A stretch of DNA of 64,000 bases from Pseudomonas iranensis. GTDB lineage: Bacteria > Pseudomonadota > Gammaproteobacteria > Pseudomonadales > Pseudomonadaceae. The notes under the pieces are model-generated. The model made no database searches and had not been told where the DNA came from. It saw only the letters and a program-made list of their open reading frames with translations. Location of the stretch: positions 3,844,001 to 3,908,000 of the forward strand of contig NZ_CP077092.1 of assembly GCF_014268585.2 (NCBI RefSeq). Reading direction: 5' to 3'. The translations under genes were made by a program, and so were the position numbers. Positions within the stretch are counted from its first letter, which is position 1. The number at the start of each line of letters is the position of its first letter. Of the stretch, positions 54,852 through 63,949 are shown piece by piece.

Positions 54852-55003
54852 CTGCTTTACTCCAATCCATGGCCGTCCAGATGACGGTCAACCTTACATC
54901 AGGTGCGCTGAACAGTCAGGCTCGAACCACGAGCCTGCGGGTATTGACTGGGAGTCAGGAGCCAAAGTGCCGTTTATGTAGCAAGTTGAGGACACTTTAT
55001 AAA

Positions 55004-55717
55004 ATGTTGACGTTTTTGCGCCGACTTCTGTTGAGCACCGCGACCCTTGTCGCCGTGACCAGCCCAGTATTTGCCGCCGGCAAGCCATCGCCGGTTCTCT
55101 ACAACAGCCTCGCCCACGCCGCGCCGGAACTCAATCCCCAGGCGCTCAAAGGTGCATTGAACGCCATGCAATGCGCGGTCAACAACGGCGCGAAACCCTC
55201 ACGGCATCTGGCGATCATCGATTATTCGCAACCGTCCACCGAACGCCGCCTGTGGATCTTCGACCTGAGCAAAAAGAAACTGGTGCTGCGTGATCTGGTT
55301 GCCCACGGTTCCAACTCCGGGGAAAACTTCGCCACGCAGTTTTCCAATCGCGAAGGCAGCTATCAGTCCAGCCTCGGCCTGTTCCGCACTCAGGAAAGCT
55401 ACGAAGGTACTCACGGCTATTCGCTGCGCATGGATGGTCTGGAACCCGGTTTCAATGATCTGGCCCGTGATCGCGCGATCGTGATTCATGCCGCCAGTTA
55501 CGTGAACCCGCTGTGGAGCAAGCGTCAGGGGCGTATCGGCCGCAGTCAGGGTTGCCCCGCCGTGCGGCCGCAGATCGCCAAACAGGTGATCGATCGCCTG
55601 AAGAACGGCCAGTTCATGTTTTCCTGGTATCCGGATCAGCGCTGGCTGCAAAAGTCACCGTATCTGAACTGCCAGCCGCAGCAGGTGGCGAGCATTCTCA
55701 ACACCCACGCCAGTTAA
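55004..55717 (+). CDS. Murein L,D-transpeptidase catalytic-domain-like protein
   Basis: 237 residues. Start ATG at 55004 (AGGA upstream) gives a signal peptide (FLRRLLLSTATLVAVTSPVF, AAG). The domain shows VAHGSNSGENFATQFSNREG, HAASYVN and IGRSQGCPAV, the His and Cys of the YkuD-like PF13645 group. It resembles L,D-transpeptidase-domain proteins that often lie near LdtD. The frame reaches 54869 without start support. It diverges from the LdtD gene, and its TAA overlaps the convergent hydrolase's stop. Confidence 0.82.
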   Translation: MLTFLRRLLLSTATLVAVTSPVFAAGKPSPVLYNSLAHAAPELNPQALKGALNAMQCAVNNGAKPSRHLAIIDYSQPSTERRLWIFDLSKKKLVLRDLVAHGSNSGENFATQFSNREGSYQSSLGLFRTQESYEGTHGYSLRMDGLEPGFNDLARDRAIVIHAASYVNPLWSKRQGRIGRSQGCPAVRPQIAKQVIDRLKNGQFMFSWYPDQRWLQKSPYLNCQPQQVASILNTHAS

Positions 55718-56334
55718 CGCGCGTCGCCGCCGGCGGGTTTGTAGAACAGGAACCTGCCGGTCTGCGCGGTGTTGCGATAGGCCTTGGCCCAGCTCGGGTG
55801 CACGCCGCGATCGTGAAAATACAGGGCGCCGCGCGTGCGGTCCTTGAGCTGACGGTTCAACGCCTTGCCAGCGATTTCCTTGGCCAATGCGTATTCGGAA
55901 TCCTCCTTGACCTGATCGGGCTTGCCATCGCACCACCAGGAAAACTGGCAGTTGCCGCTTTCCGATCCTTGCTTGACCACCGCGCACACTGTGTCGGGAA
56001 AGCCGTCGTGGCCGAGGCGATTCATCACCACGCTGGCGACGGCTTCCATTTCCGGGGTGTCCTTGCCCTTGGCTTCCCAGTAAATACTGCGCGCCAGACA
56101 GGTCAGCGGATCGTCCAGCGGCGCGGCGCCGGCCGGGTCCACCGCCTGCGCTTCGGTCGGGGTGATGGCTTCGGATTTCGGCGCCGGCGCGGCGCTGACT
56201 TTATCTGCCGCTTTTTCCTCCAGCACCTCGGCTTTCTGTTCGGCCTTGGCCTCGATCGGCGCCTGCGCCCCGGCCCATGCCGCGCCGGTCAAAAAGATCC
56301 ACAACAAACCGCCCACCAAGCCTTTCAATCCCAT
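55714..56334 (-). CDS. SleB-type cell-wall hydrolase
   Basis: 206 residues. Signal peptide (LVGGLLWIFLTGAAWA), a Lys/Ala/Glu-rich linker, then a Hydrolase_2 domain (about 95-200) with ARSIYWEAKGKDTPEMEAVA, SVVMNRLGHDGFPDTVCAVV and NCQFSWWCDG. The Glu in YWEAKG is the catalytic residue of these lytic/amidase enzymes. GGAAG lies before the ATG at 56334. It shares the TTAA stop overlap with the transpeptidase-like gene, forming a peptidoglycan cluster. Confidence 0.85.
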   Translation of the reverse strand: MGLKGLVGGLLWIFLTGAAWAGAQAPIEAKAEQKAEVLEEKAADKVSAAPAPKSEAITPTEAQAVDPAGAAPLDDPLTCLARSIYWEAKGKDTPEMEAVASVVMNRLGHDGFPDTVCAVVKQGSESGNCQFSWWCDGKPDQVKEDSEYALAKEIAGKALNRQLKDRTRGALYFHDRGVHPSWAKAYRNTAQTGRFLFYKPAGGDAR

Positions 56335-56532
56335 GTCGGTTCTTCCGTCAGCGCCCGCCCGGGGCAAGATGTTACGTAGGTGAGACGCCCGGTTTGCGGG
56401 GTCTTCGCAGAGTGTAGCGAGCAAATGCGCGGGCACACCAGCGCAGAAAAAAATCCGCCGCAAAGAAAAACACATTCACTCACCGGGGGCCTTTCGCGCA
56501 TCATGGGCGCATTCAGCTCAAGGGAGATTTCC

Positions 56533-57384
56533 ATGCGCTTCATGCCGTCCGTTTTGCGTTGTGCCGCACTGTCGCTGGGCGTGGTGTTCTCCACCTCGGC
56601 GCTGGCTGCCGATGAACTGCAATTGATCGAGTCGATCAACAGCTATCGCAGCCAGCCGCAGCGTTGCGGCACGCAGGCATCGAACGAGTTGCCACCGCTG
56701 TCGGCCGATCCACGTCTGCGCCTGCCGGCCAGCGGCGCGGTCGATCTGCAGCAGGCCATGACCAGCGCCCAGTACCCGATGGTCAACGTGCAGGCGATCA
56801 CCCTCAACGGCCCGCGCGATGCAGCGGCGGCGATGCAGGCGATCAAGGAAAGCTTCTGTAAGGTGGTGCTCGATCCGCAGTTCGTCGATATCGGCGTCAA
56901 CCGTGTCGACCGCGACTGGCGCATCGTTCTCGCGCGGCCGTTGCTGAGGGCGAAACTCGGCGATGCACAAAGCGAAGGGCAAAAGCTGCTGGCGCAACTC
57001 AATACCGCGCGCGGCCAGGCGCGCCAGTGCGGCGGGCAGTCCTTCGCGGCGGCGGCACCGCTGGCCTGGAACGCCACGCTGGGCACGGTCGCTCAGGATC
57101 ACAGCCGCGACATGGCCAATAATAACTACCTCGACCACAAGGACCGCGACGGCCGCACCCCGGGCGACCGCGCCGAGCTGTCCGGTTACAGTGGGCAACT
57201 GGTCGGCGAGAACATCGCCGCCGGGCAAGACACCGTCGGCAAGGTCGTTGACGGCTGGCTCGCCAGCCCCGGGCATTGCGCCAACGTGATGAACCCGCAA
57301 TATCAGGAACTGGGCGCCGCCTACGCGACCGATCCGAAAAGCAACGCCGGCATTTACTGGACGGCGATGTTTGGCGCACCGTAA
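56533..57384 (+). CDS. Secreted CAP-domain protein (copy 2)
   Basis: 283 residues. Signal peptide (LRCAALSLGVVFSTSALA), then a first region starting ELQLIESINSYRSQPQRCGT, then a C-terminal CAP domain with DHSRDMANNNYLDHKDRDG, VGENIAAGQ and GWLASPGHCANVMNP. It is the same plan as the protein at 31.1 kb; the two share PQRCG-like and C-terminal blocks closely, so they are paralogs. GGGAG lies before the ATG. The role is unknown; proximity to wall enzymes is suggestive only. Confidence 0.83.
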   Translation: MRFMPSVLRCAALSLGVVFSTSALAADELQLIESINSYRSQPQRCGTQASNELPPLSADPRLRLPASGAVDLQQAMTSAQYPMVNVQAITLNGPRDAAAAMQAIKESFCKVVLDPQFVDIGVNRVDRDWRIVLARPLLRAKLGDAQSEGQKLLAQLNTARGQARQCGGQSFAAAAPLAWNATLGTVAQDHSRDMANNNYLDHKDRDGRTPGDRAELSGYSGQLVGENIAAGQDTVGKVVDGWLASPGHCANVMNPQYQELGAAYATDPKSNAGIYWTAMFGAP

Positions 57385-57503
57385 GGCATCATCGACGCCG
57401 TCAATCACTCGGTCAGCCAGAGTGATTGGACGGCATGGCGAGCGCAGCCTACCCTGCGCGATCTGCGCCCGCTGACGGCGTTCCACATCCACGAGGCGAG
57501 CCC

Positions 57504-58502
57504 ATGACACAGCGTGAATTGATCGATGGTCACAACCGCCGCGTGGATTATCTGCGCCTGTCGGTCACCGACCGCTGCGATTTTCGCTGCGTCTATTGCA
57601 TGGCCGAGGACATGCAGTTCCTGCCGCGCCAGCAGATCCTCACCCTCGAAGAGCTGTTCCAGGTAGCGCAAAGCTTCGTTGCCCTCGGCACGCGCAAGAT
57701 CCGCCTCACCGGTGGCGAGCCGCTGATCCGGCCTGGTGTCGTGAAACTTTGCGAACAGATCGCCGCCCTGCCCGGCCTGCGCGAACTGTGCCTGACCACC
57801 AACGGCTCACAATTGGGCCGACTGGCCCAGCCGCTGTTCGACGCCGGGGTCAAGCGCCTGAACATCAGCCTCGACAGTCTCGATCCGCAGCGCTTCAAAG
57901 AGCTGACCCGCACTGGCGATCTGGCGCAGGTCATCGACGGCATCGATGCCGCGCGTGCCGCCGGTTTCACCCGTACCAAGCTCAATTGCGTGGTGATGCA
58001 GGGCCGCAACGATCACGAGATCAACGATCTGGTCAGTTTCGCCATCGAGCGTGATCTGGATATTTCCTTCATCGAAGAGATGCCGCTGGGCGCGATCGCC
58101 GAACACAGCCGCGCCGAATCCTTCTACTCCAGCGCGCAAGTACGCGAACGCATCGCCGAACGTTTTACCCTGATCGACTCGACCGAATCGACGCAAGGGC
58201 CGTCGCGCTACTGGCGTGTGGCCGAAGCGCCGAACATTCGCCTGGGCTTCATTTCACCGCACAGCCATAACTTCTGCGGTACCTGCAACCGCGTGCGCCT
58301 GACCGTCGAAGGTCGCTTGCTGCTGTGCCTGGGCAACGAGCATTCGATGGACCTCAAAGCGGTGCTGCGCGCCCACCCGGGCCACCCGGAACGTCTGGAG
58401 AACGCGATCATCGAGGCGATGAAACTCAAGCCGTATCGACACAACTTCCAAGTCAACGACGACGTGCAAGTGGTGCGTTTCATGAACATGACCGGCGGCT
58501 GA
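57504..58502 (+). CDS. moaA: GTP 3',8-cyclase MoaA
   Basis: 332 residues. The radical-SAM cluster is C25, C29, C32 (CDFRCVYC); the C-terminal cluster is CGTCNRVRL with the later C in LLLCLG. It ends in the family's double Gly (MNMTGG). It forms 3',8-cyclo-GTP, the first step of molybdenum cofactor synthesis, and so supports the PaoABC enzyme at 23.4 kb. GAGG lies 7 nt before the ATG at 57504. No other moa gene is in the window. Confidence 0.93.
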   Translation: MTQRELIDGHNRRVDYLRLSVTDRCDFRCVYCMAEDMQFLPRQQILTLEELFQVAQSFVALGTRKIRLTGGEPLIRPGVVKLCEQIAALPGLRELCLTTNGSQLGRLAQPLFDAGVKRLNISLDSLDPQRFKELTRTGDLAQVIDGIDAARAAGFTRTKLNCVVMQGRNDHEINDLVSFAIERDLDISFIEEMPLGAIAEHSRAESFYSSAQVRERIAERFTLIDSTESTQGPSRYWRVAEAPNIRLGFISPHSHNFCGTCNRVRLTVEGRLLLCLGNEHSMDLKAVLRAHPGHPERLENAIIEAMKLKPYRHNFQVNDDVQVVRFMNMTGG

Positions 58503-58527
58503 TTCGCCGCGCAACCGGGACCGCGAG

Positions 58528-59427
58528 ATGATCGTCAGACCGAGACCCAATCAGTTCGCCGTGCTGTTCACCCTCAGAGGCTCGATCGCCAAACGCATCG
58601 CCGTGCGCACCTTGATGCTGACACTGCTGGCGGCAGCGATTGTGCTGATCGAACTTCTGGTGCCGAGCTACTTCGCCCAGATCAATTCGACGCCGTTCAC
58701 CCTGCTCGGTCTGTCGCTGTCGATCTTCCTGAGCTTTCGCAACAACGCCTGTTACGACCGTTGGTACGAGGGCCGCAAGGCCTGGGGCGAGGTGCTGCTG
58801 CGGGTGCGCTCGGTGATGCGCGAAACCCAAGGCATCGATGACTCGCGCCTGCGTGGACAACTGTTGCGCAACCTGTGCGGTTTCGCCCACGCGTTGAATG
58901 CGCGGTTGCGTGGAGACAGTGAGGAGCAGGCCAGTGCCGACTGGGTCAGCCCGCCGATCGGTGGTGCGGCGCCGGATCACTGCGGACAGATTCTTCATCA
59001 GGTCGGGCGCCAGTGTTCCGAGCTGGAAACGGCCGGTGTGCTGTCGCCATGGCGTTATCAATTGCTGGCCAATCACCTGACCTGCCTGAGCCAGGCACAG
59101 GCCGTGTGCGACCGCATCAAGAACACGCCACTGCCCTTCCCTTACACCCTGCTGCTGCACCGCACCATTTACCTGTTCTGCCTGTTGCTGCCCTTCGCCA
59201 TGGCGCAATCGCTGGGATGGTTGACGCCGCTGTTCACGGCAATTGTCAGCTACACCTTCTTCGGCTTCGACGCGATTGCCGATGAACTCGAAGACCCGTT
59301 CGGCCGCGATGAGAACGATCTGCCGACCGATGCGCTGGTGCGTACCCTGGAGCGCGATGTGCTGTACGAACTCGGCGTCTCGCCTTTGCCGCCAGCGCCG
59401 GAACCGGACGATTACGTGCTGCGCTGA
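58528..59427 (+). CDS. Bestrophin-like anion channel protein
   Basis: A 299-residue membrane protein with four spans. The signature NSTPFTLLGLSLSIFLSFRN then NACYDRWYEGRKAWGEVL is the pore-lining helix and adjacent loop of bestrophin homologs (YneE type). The C-terminal half is amphipathic, with FGFDAIADELEDPFGRDEND. It may form a chloride or sodium-permeable pentamer. It starts 25 nt after moaA and may be co-transcribed by position, though functionally unrelated. The Shine-Dalgarno is weak (GGGA). Confidence 0.85.
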   Translation: MIVRPRPNQFAVLFTLRGSIAKRIAVRTLMLTLLAAAIVLIELLVPSYFAQINSTPFTLLGLSLSIFLSFRNNACYDRWYEGRKAWGEVLLRVRSVMRETQGIDDSRLRGQLLRNLCGFAHALNARLRGDSEEQASADWVSPPIGGAAPDHCGQILHQVGRQCSELETAGVLSPWRYQLLANHLTCLSQAQAVCDRIKNTPLPFPYTLLLHRTIYLFCLLLPFAMAQSLGWLTPLFTAIVSYTFFGFDAIADELEDPFGRDENDLPTDALVRTLERDVLYELGVSPLPPAPEPDDYVLR

Positions 59428-59487
59428 TGACACAACGGCAAGTAACGAGATGGCCCGGCGCGTCCGCTCGGGACCGAGGTGCGGCCA

Positions 59488-59552
59488 TTCGCGAGCAGGC
59501 TCGCTCCCACAGTTGAAATGCACTCTCCTGTGGGAGCGAGCCTGCTCGCGAA
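59488..59552. repeat. REP pair (BIME), converging orientation
   Basis: TTCGCGAGCAGGCTCGCTCC at 59488 and GTGGGAGCGAGCCTGCTCGC at 59530, 19 nt apart. It is downstream of the bestrophin gene. Confidence 0.9.
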
Positions 59553-59703
59553 AAAGGCAACTCGGTCAAGCAGCCCAAACGCCGGAAAGCGCCACCGACG
59601 AATCTTCCATTTACACGCGCGCAAATTCCCCCTTACTATCCGGGCACACCGGTCGCCGGGCCTCCCCTGCCGCCGACGCTTTCCGCCAACGGAAACACGC
59701 GTT

Positions 59704-59781
59704 ATGAGTACGTCACCACAACAACCGCAAAGGTTGCACGTCTCTGCTGTACGCGCCCACTGCAACAGGGGCCGCGTATGA
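59704..59781 (+). CDS. Putative 25-aa upstream ORF
   Basis: ATG at 59704 preceded by GGAAA at about 9 nt. The peptide ends HVSAVRAHCNRGRV. Its TGA overlaps the next ATG (ATGA), the arrangement of a leader peptide pair. It could be a regulatory upstream ORF of the PuuA-like gene, but no attenuator-like hairpin is evident. It may equally be chance. Confidence 0.3.
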   Translation: MSTSPQQPQRLHVSAVRAHCNRGRV

Positions 59782-59867
59782 ACCGCATCGTCAATCTGCC
59801 CATGGCCCTGCGCCGTTCCAAGCTGCGTCACTCCGCACGCCCGCCGGATATCGCCGTTCCTGCCTGA
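59778..59867 (+). CDS. Putative 29-aa second upstream ORF
   Basis: Starts within the stop of the preceding mini-ORF (ATGA) and ends with TGA at 59865-59867. The peptide is basic (MNRIVNLPMALRRSKLRH at the start). Weak evidence: position and coupling only. Confidence 0.3.
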   Translation: MNRIVNLPMALRRSKLRHSARPPDIAVPA

Positions 59868-60000
59868 TCGCGTGAGCTGAAACCGCGACAGTCAATTTCC
59901 CGATTTTCCTGATATCCCTGCCGGGACACTTACGCGTTTTTGTCGCGTCGTGTCCGGCCGAATCTGCGCGCCTGTGCGGCGCCACCGTGAGTGATTTGCC

Positions 60001-61365
60001 ATGAAATTCGCAGCCATCGAAGACGCACGCCTGTTCCTCGAACAGAACCCCGATATCGACATGATCGAACTGTTCATCCTCGACGCCAACGGCGTGCCGC
60101 GCGGCAAGCTGTTGCACCGTGAAGAACTGCTCGCCGTGTACGAAAGCGGCCGACCGCTGCCGAGCACCATCCTCGGCCTGACCGTACAGGGCGAAGACGT
60201 TGAGAACTCCGGACTGGTCTGGGACGTCGGCGACATCGACTGCCGCGCCTATCCGCTGCAAGGCAGTCTGGTGCGCCTGCCGTGGCGGCAGATTCCGACC
60301 GCTGCGGTGCAGGTCAGCATGCACCCGAGCGAGGGCATGCCGGCGAGTATCGCTGACCCTCGGCACCTGCTGATCAAGGTCATCGACGGGCTCAAGGCCG
60401 AGGGCTATCACCCGATCATGGCCTGCGAGCTGGAGTTCTATCTGCTCGATGCCAAACGCGACCACAACGGCCGCCCACAACCGGCGCTGGACGCCGACGG
60501 CGGGCGACCGCGACACACGCAAGTCTACGGCTTACGCGAGCTGGAGCAGATCGAGCCGTTCCTCGCCGACCTCTACAGCGCCTGCAAACTGCACGGCATT
60601 CCGGCGCGCACGGCGATTTCCGAATACGCCCCGGGGCAAGTGGAAATCACTCTGGAACACGGCGATGCGCTGGAAGCGATGGATCAGGCGGTGCGCTACA
60701 AGCGTCTGGTCAAAGGCGTGGCGCACAAGCACGGCATGCAGGCGACGTTCATGGCCAAGCCGTTCGATGATCTGGCCGGCACCGGCATGCACATGCACGT
60801 CAGCCTGGCCGATGCCGAGGAGCGTAATTTGTTCGCTTCTGAAGACCCGGCCGGCACACCGCTGTTGCGCACGGCGATCGGCGGCATGCTCGCCTCGCTG
60901 CTCGATTCGCTGCTGCTGTTCTGCCCCAACGCCAACTCTTACCGGCGCTTTCAGGCCAACAGCTACGCGCCACTGGCGCCGACTTGGGGTGTCGATAACC
61001 GCACCGTCAGCCTGCGCGTTCCTGGCGGCCCGGCGCCGACGCGACACATCGAACACCGCATCTGCGGCGCCGACGCCAACCCGTATCTGGCAGCGGCAGC
61101 GATCCTCGCCGGCATTCATCGCGGCATTCGTGAAGAGCTGGATCCGGGGGCACCGGTCGAGGGCAATGGTTATGCCCAGGCGAAAGAACTGCTGCCGACC
61201 GATTGGCTGACGTCGCTACAAGCGCTTGAAAATTCACAGTGGGCACGGGAGGCGTTGGGGCAGGAATTCCTTGGGGTGTATCTGGCGGTGAAGCGTGCCG
61301 AGTATCGCCAGTTCATGGCTGAAGTGGGTGAGCAGGATTGGCGGTGGTACCTGACCGAGGCTTAA
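60001..61365 (+). CDS. puuA: Glutamine synthetase-like gamma-glutamylpolyamine synthetase
   Basis: 454 residues of the GlnA family, closest in plan to gamma-glutamylputrescine synthetase, since it lacks the adenylylation-site and has a PuuB-like oxidase gene just downstream. Motifs: N-terminal beta-grasp, ACELEFYLLD, GTGMHMHVSLAD (nucleotide/metal loop), NSYRRFQANSYAP and the C-terminal GADANPYLAAAA. It should ligate glutamate to putrescine (or a related amine or ethanolamine) using ATP. GAGTGA lies upstream of the ATG. Two mini-ORFs precede it. Confidence 0.82.
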   Translation: MKFAAIEDARLFLEQNPDIDMIELFILDANGVPRGKLLHREELLAVYESGRPLPSTILGLTVQGEDVENSGLVWDVGDIDCRAYPLQGSLVRLPWRQIPTAAVQVSMHPSEGMPASIADPRHLLIKVIDGLKAEGYHPIMACELEFYLLDAKRDHNGRPQPALDADGGRPRHTQVYGLRELEQIEPFLADLYSACKLHGIPARTAISEYAPGQVEITLEHGDALEAMDQAVRYKRLVKGVAHKHGMQATFMAKPFDDLAGTGMHMHVSLADAEERNLFASEDPAGTPLLRTAIGGMLASLLDSLLLFCPNANSYRRFQANSYAPLAPTWGVDNRTVSLRVPGGPAPTRHIEHRICGADANPYLAAAAILAGIHRGIREELDPGAPVEGNGYAQAKELLPTDWLTSLQALENSQWAREALGQEFLGVYLAVKRAEYRQFMAEVGEQDWRWYLTEA

Positions 61366-61383
61366 CGATCCGACACCGAACCT

Positions 61384-61471
61384 GTGGGAGCGAGCCTGCT
61401 CGCGAAGGCGTCATCACATTCAACATTTTGGGTGACTGACACACCGCTTTCGCGAGCAGGCTCGCTCCCAC
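61384..61471. repeat. REP pair (BIME), inverted orientation
   Basis: GTGGGAGCGAGCCTGCTCGC at 61384 and the inverse ending at 61471, in the gap between the synthetase and oxidase genes. It could act as an mRNA-stabilising or terminating element within the operon. Confidence 0.9.
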
Positions 61472-61513
61472 AGGGAATGCACTTCGAACCTGGAATTTTT
61501 TGTGGACCCAGAC

Positions 61514-62797
61514 ATGACCATTCGCTGCAATTCCTACTACACCGCCACCCTCAACCACGACACCGACTACCCGACCCTGCAAGGCCGGCACAAGGTCGAT
61601 GTGGTGATCATCGGCGGCGGTTTCACTGGCGTCGCCACTGCCGTCGAGCTGGCGGAAAAAGGCCTGAAAGTCGCCATCGTCGAAAGCCACAAGATCGGCT
61701 GGGGCGCCACCGGGCGCAATGGCGGGCAAGTCACCGGCAGCCTTTCCGGCGACGGCGCGATGCGCAAGCAGATGCGCGCGAAACTGGGCGATGACGTGGA
61801 CGATTTCATCTGGCATCTGCGCTGGCGCGGGCATGAAATCATCCGCCAGCGCGTCGAGAAATATGCGATCCAGTGCGACCTCAAACACGGCCACTTGCAC
61901 GCGGCGTACAAGCCGAGCCACATGGTCGATCTGCGCAAGGATTACGACGAAGCCGTGCGTCGCGGATTAGGCGATGAAGTGAGCCTGCTCGACCGCAGCC
62001 AGGTTCGCGACCTCCTGCAAAGCGAGCTCTACCACGGCGCCATCAAGAACACCCGCAACATGCACCTGCACCCGCTCAACCTGTGCATTGGCGAAGCACG
62101 CGCAGCCGAAAGCCTGGGCGCGCAGATCTTCGAAAACAGTGAAGTGCTGGAGATCATTCACGGCGACACACCTGGCGTGCGCACCGCCCACGGCCAGATC
62201 GACGCCAATCAGGTGATGCTCGCCGGTGACGACTATCACAAGCTCGAACCGGGTCAGCTCAAGGGCAAGATCTTCCCGGCCATGGGCGGCATCGTCACCA
62301 CCGCGCCGCTCGGTGATCTGGCGCAACAGATCAACCCCGAAGACCTCGCCGTGTACGACTGCCGCTTCGTCCTCGATTACTACCGGCTCACCGCCGACGG
62401 CCGGTTGCTGTTCGGCGGCGGCGCCAACTACAGCGGCAAGGATTCGCGCGACATCGCCGCCGAACTGCGCCCGTGCATCGAACGCACGTTCCCGGCGCTA
62501 AAAGGCGTGGCGATCGATTACCAGTGGAGCTGCGCGATGGGCATCGTCATCAACCGCATCCCGCAACTGGGCAAGCTTTCGGACAACGTCTGGTATTGCC
62601 AGGGCTACTCGGGACATGGCATCGCCACCACGCACATCATGGGCGAGATCATGAGCCGCGCGATCACCGGGCAAATGGAGCAATTCGACACTTTCGCCGC
62701 GTGCCAGCACATTCGCGTGCCAATGGGCGACCTGCTGGGCAACCCGTTGCTGGCGGCGGGGATGTGGTATTACCAGATGCTTGAGCGGTTGCGCTGA
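61514..62797 (+). CDS. puuB: FAD-dependent gamma-glutamylputrescine oxidase-like protein
   Basis: A 427-residue DAO-family flavoprotein. The FAD motif is VVIIGGGFTGVATAVELAEK near residue 30, and the flavin-contacting RNGGQVTGSLSGDG follows. The C-terminal block YCQGYSGHGIATTHIMGEI is typical of PuuB/OrdL. It oxidises gamma-glutamylputrescine to the aldehyde. I use the ATG at 61514; GTG at 61502 is an alternative. It lies 148 bp after the PuuA-like gene with a REP pair between. Confidence 0.85.
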   Translation: MTIRCNSYYTATLNHDTDYPTLQGRHKVDVVIIGGGFTGVATAVELAEKGLKVAIVESHKIGWGATGRNGGQVTGSLSGDGAMRKQMRAKLGDDVDDFIWHLRWRGHEIIRQRVEKYAIQCDLKHGHLHAAYKPSHMVDLRKDYDEAVRRGLGDEVSLLDRSQVRDLLQSELYHGAIKNTRNMHLHPLNLCIGEARAAESLGAQIFENSEVLEIIHGDTPGVRTAHGQIDANQVMLAGDDYHKLEPGQLKGKIFPAMGGIVTTAPLGDLAQQINPEDLAVYDCRFVLDYYRLTADGRLLFGGGANYSGKDSRDIAAELRPCIERTFPALKGVAIDYQWSCAMGIVINRIPQLGKLSDNVWYCQGYSGHGIATTHIMGEIMSRAITGQMEQFDTFAACQHIRVPMGDLLGNPLLAAGMWYYQMLERLR

Positions 62798-62811
62798 ATT
62801 CACTGGCCCTA

Positions 62812-62884
62812 TCGCGAGCAGGCTCGCTCCCACATTGGATTTGTGCACGACACAACACTCTGTGGGAGCGAGCCTGCTCGCGAA
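62812..62884. repeat. REP pair (BIME), converging orientation
   Basis: ATCGCGAGCAGGCTCGCTCC (one base diverged) at 62811 and GTGGGAGCGAGCCTGCTCGC at 62862. It separates the oxidase gene from the convergent DeoR gene. Confidence 0.88.
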
Positions 62885-62908
62885 GAGGCCCTCAAACCCC
62901 ACACAAAC

Positions 62909-63694
62909 TCAATCCGCCAACTGCTCCACGACAATCCCCAACCGCCGATAATCCTCCACACTCCCCGACCCCGGATGCCGCTCGGTAATCAACCTATGCA
63001 GGCGCGTACACGGCGCCACCACAAACGGCTCCACCGCGCCCAGCTTGTCCGCCGTAGTCACTGCAATCACCCGCTTTGCGCTGTCGAGCATCGCCTGTTT
63101 GATCGGCACTTCATCGAAATGCAGCGAGGTGATCCCCACTTCGGGATGAATCGCACACACCCCGGTAATCGCCAGATCCGCCTTGATCCCCGCCAGCAGT
63201 CGCAGCGCTTCCTGACCACTGGCCGACATCGAATGAGCATTCAATTCACCACCCGCCAGAATCACTTTCACGCCTTTATATTCGGACAAGGCAATCGCCG
63301 TCAGCGGTGAAGCGGTCACGGCGGTGATGCGGATGTCGGACGGTAATGCGCGCGCCACCTGCAACGTGGTCGAGCCGGAATCGAACAGCACAATCTGCCC
63401 GTCCTCGATGTGCTGCGCCGCCAATTGCGCCAGGCGCACCTTGACCTCGTCGGTCTCATCCAGACGGGTGAAGTAATCCTTGCCCGAATCCTTCGGTCGC
63501 GGCAACGCCCCGCCATGCACCCGCTGCACCAGCCCGGCGCTGTCCAGCTCGGCAAGGTCGCGGCGGATGGTGTCTTCGGACACTGCGAAATGCTGGCTAA
63601 GCTCGGAGGCCATGACCTTGCCGTCACGTTCGAGAAGCAAAAGGATTTTCTGCCGGCGCAGGGACGGCAGCTCAGCGATGGAGTGGTCGTGCAT
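62909..63694 (-). CDS. DeoR/GlpR-family transcriptional repressor
   Basis: 261 residues. N-terminal HTH (RRQKILLLLERDGKVMASEL, SEDTIRRDLAELDSAGLVQR, VHGGALP), then a sugar-isomerase-like effector domain with IVLFDSGSTTLQVARALP and GVCAIHPEVGITS, including the phosphosugar-binding-like ILAGGELNAHS. Effector is probably a phosphorylated sugar or related metabolite. GGC-type Shine-Dalgarno (CAGG). It is convergent with the oxidase gene and is not obviously its regulator. Confidence 0.85.
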   Translation of the reverse strand: MHDHSIAELPSLRRQKILLLLERDGKVMASELSQHFAVSEDTIRRDLAELDSAGLVQRVHGGALPRPKDSGKDYFTRLDETDEVKVRLAQLAAQHIEDGQIVLFDSGSTTLQVARALPSDIRITAVTASPLTAIALSEYKGVKVILAGGELNAHSMSASGQEALRLLAGIKADLAITGVCAIHPEVGITSLHFDEVPIKQAMLDSAKRVIAVTTADKLGAVEPFVVAPCTRLHRLITERHPGSGSVEDYRRLGIVVEQLAD

Positions 63695-63873
63695 GGTTGT
63701 GCCTGTTTATGCTTGTAGTTGCAGGTTTCAGCGACACTAGCGAAAGTCTCAGGCAAATACAAACGCAACGGCTATCAATGCTTTCGATCATTGGAATCAA
63801 CACGGCGAATTTTTTCTTTGCGCTGCGCCTGTTCACAATGGCCCCACTCTCAATAGCTCAGGATGAACAGCCC

Positions 63874-63942
63874 ATGAATCTCAACTTCGCCTTCGCCTGC
63901 ATGATTGTCGTGTCGTTCGCGATTGCCTTGGGCCACGCCTGA
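63874..63942 (+). CDS. Putative 22-aa membrane peptide
   Basis: ATG at 63874 with AGGAT at about 10 nt. The peptide begins MNLNFAFACMIVVSFAIALG and ends HA, wholly hydrophobic, a single-span miniprotein if real. It lies in the 255-bp gap right of the DeoR gene, divergent from it. Evidence is thin. Confidence 0.3.
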   Translation: MNLNFAFACMIVVSFAIALGHA

Positions 63943-63949
63943 CAGCGCC

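Larger units (their letters stand above)
59428..60000. other. Gap before the PuuA-like gene
   Basis: 570 bp holding a REP pair (59488-59552) and two overlapping mini-ORFs (59704-59781 and 59778-59867). The remaining sequence, 59868-60000, is the immediate leader of the synthetase gene. No confident promoter hexamers or operator was found by eye. Confidence 0.5.
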
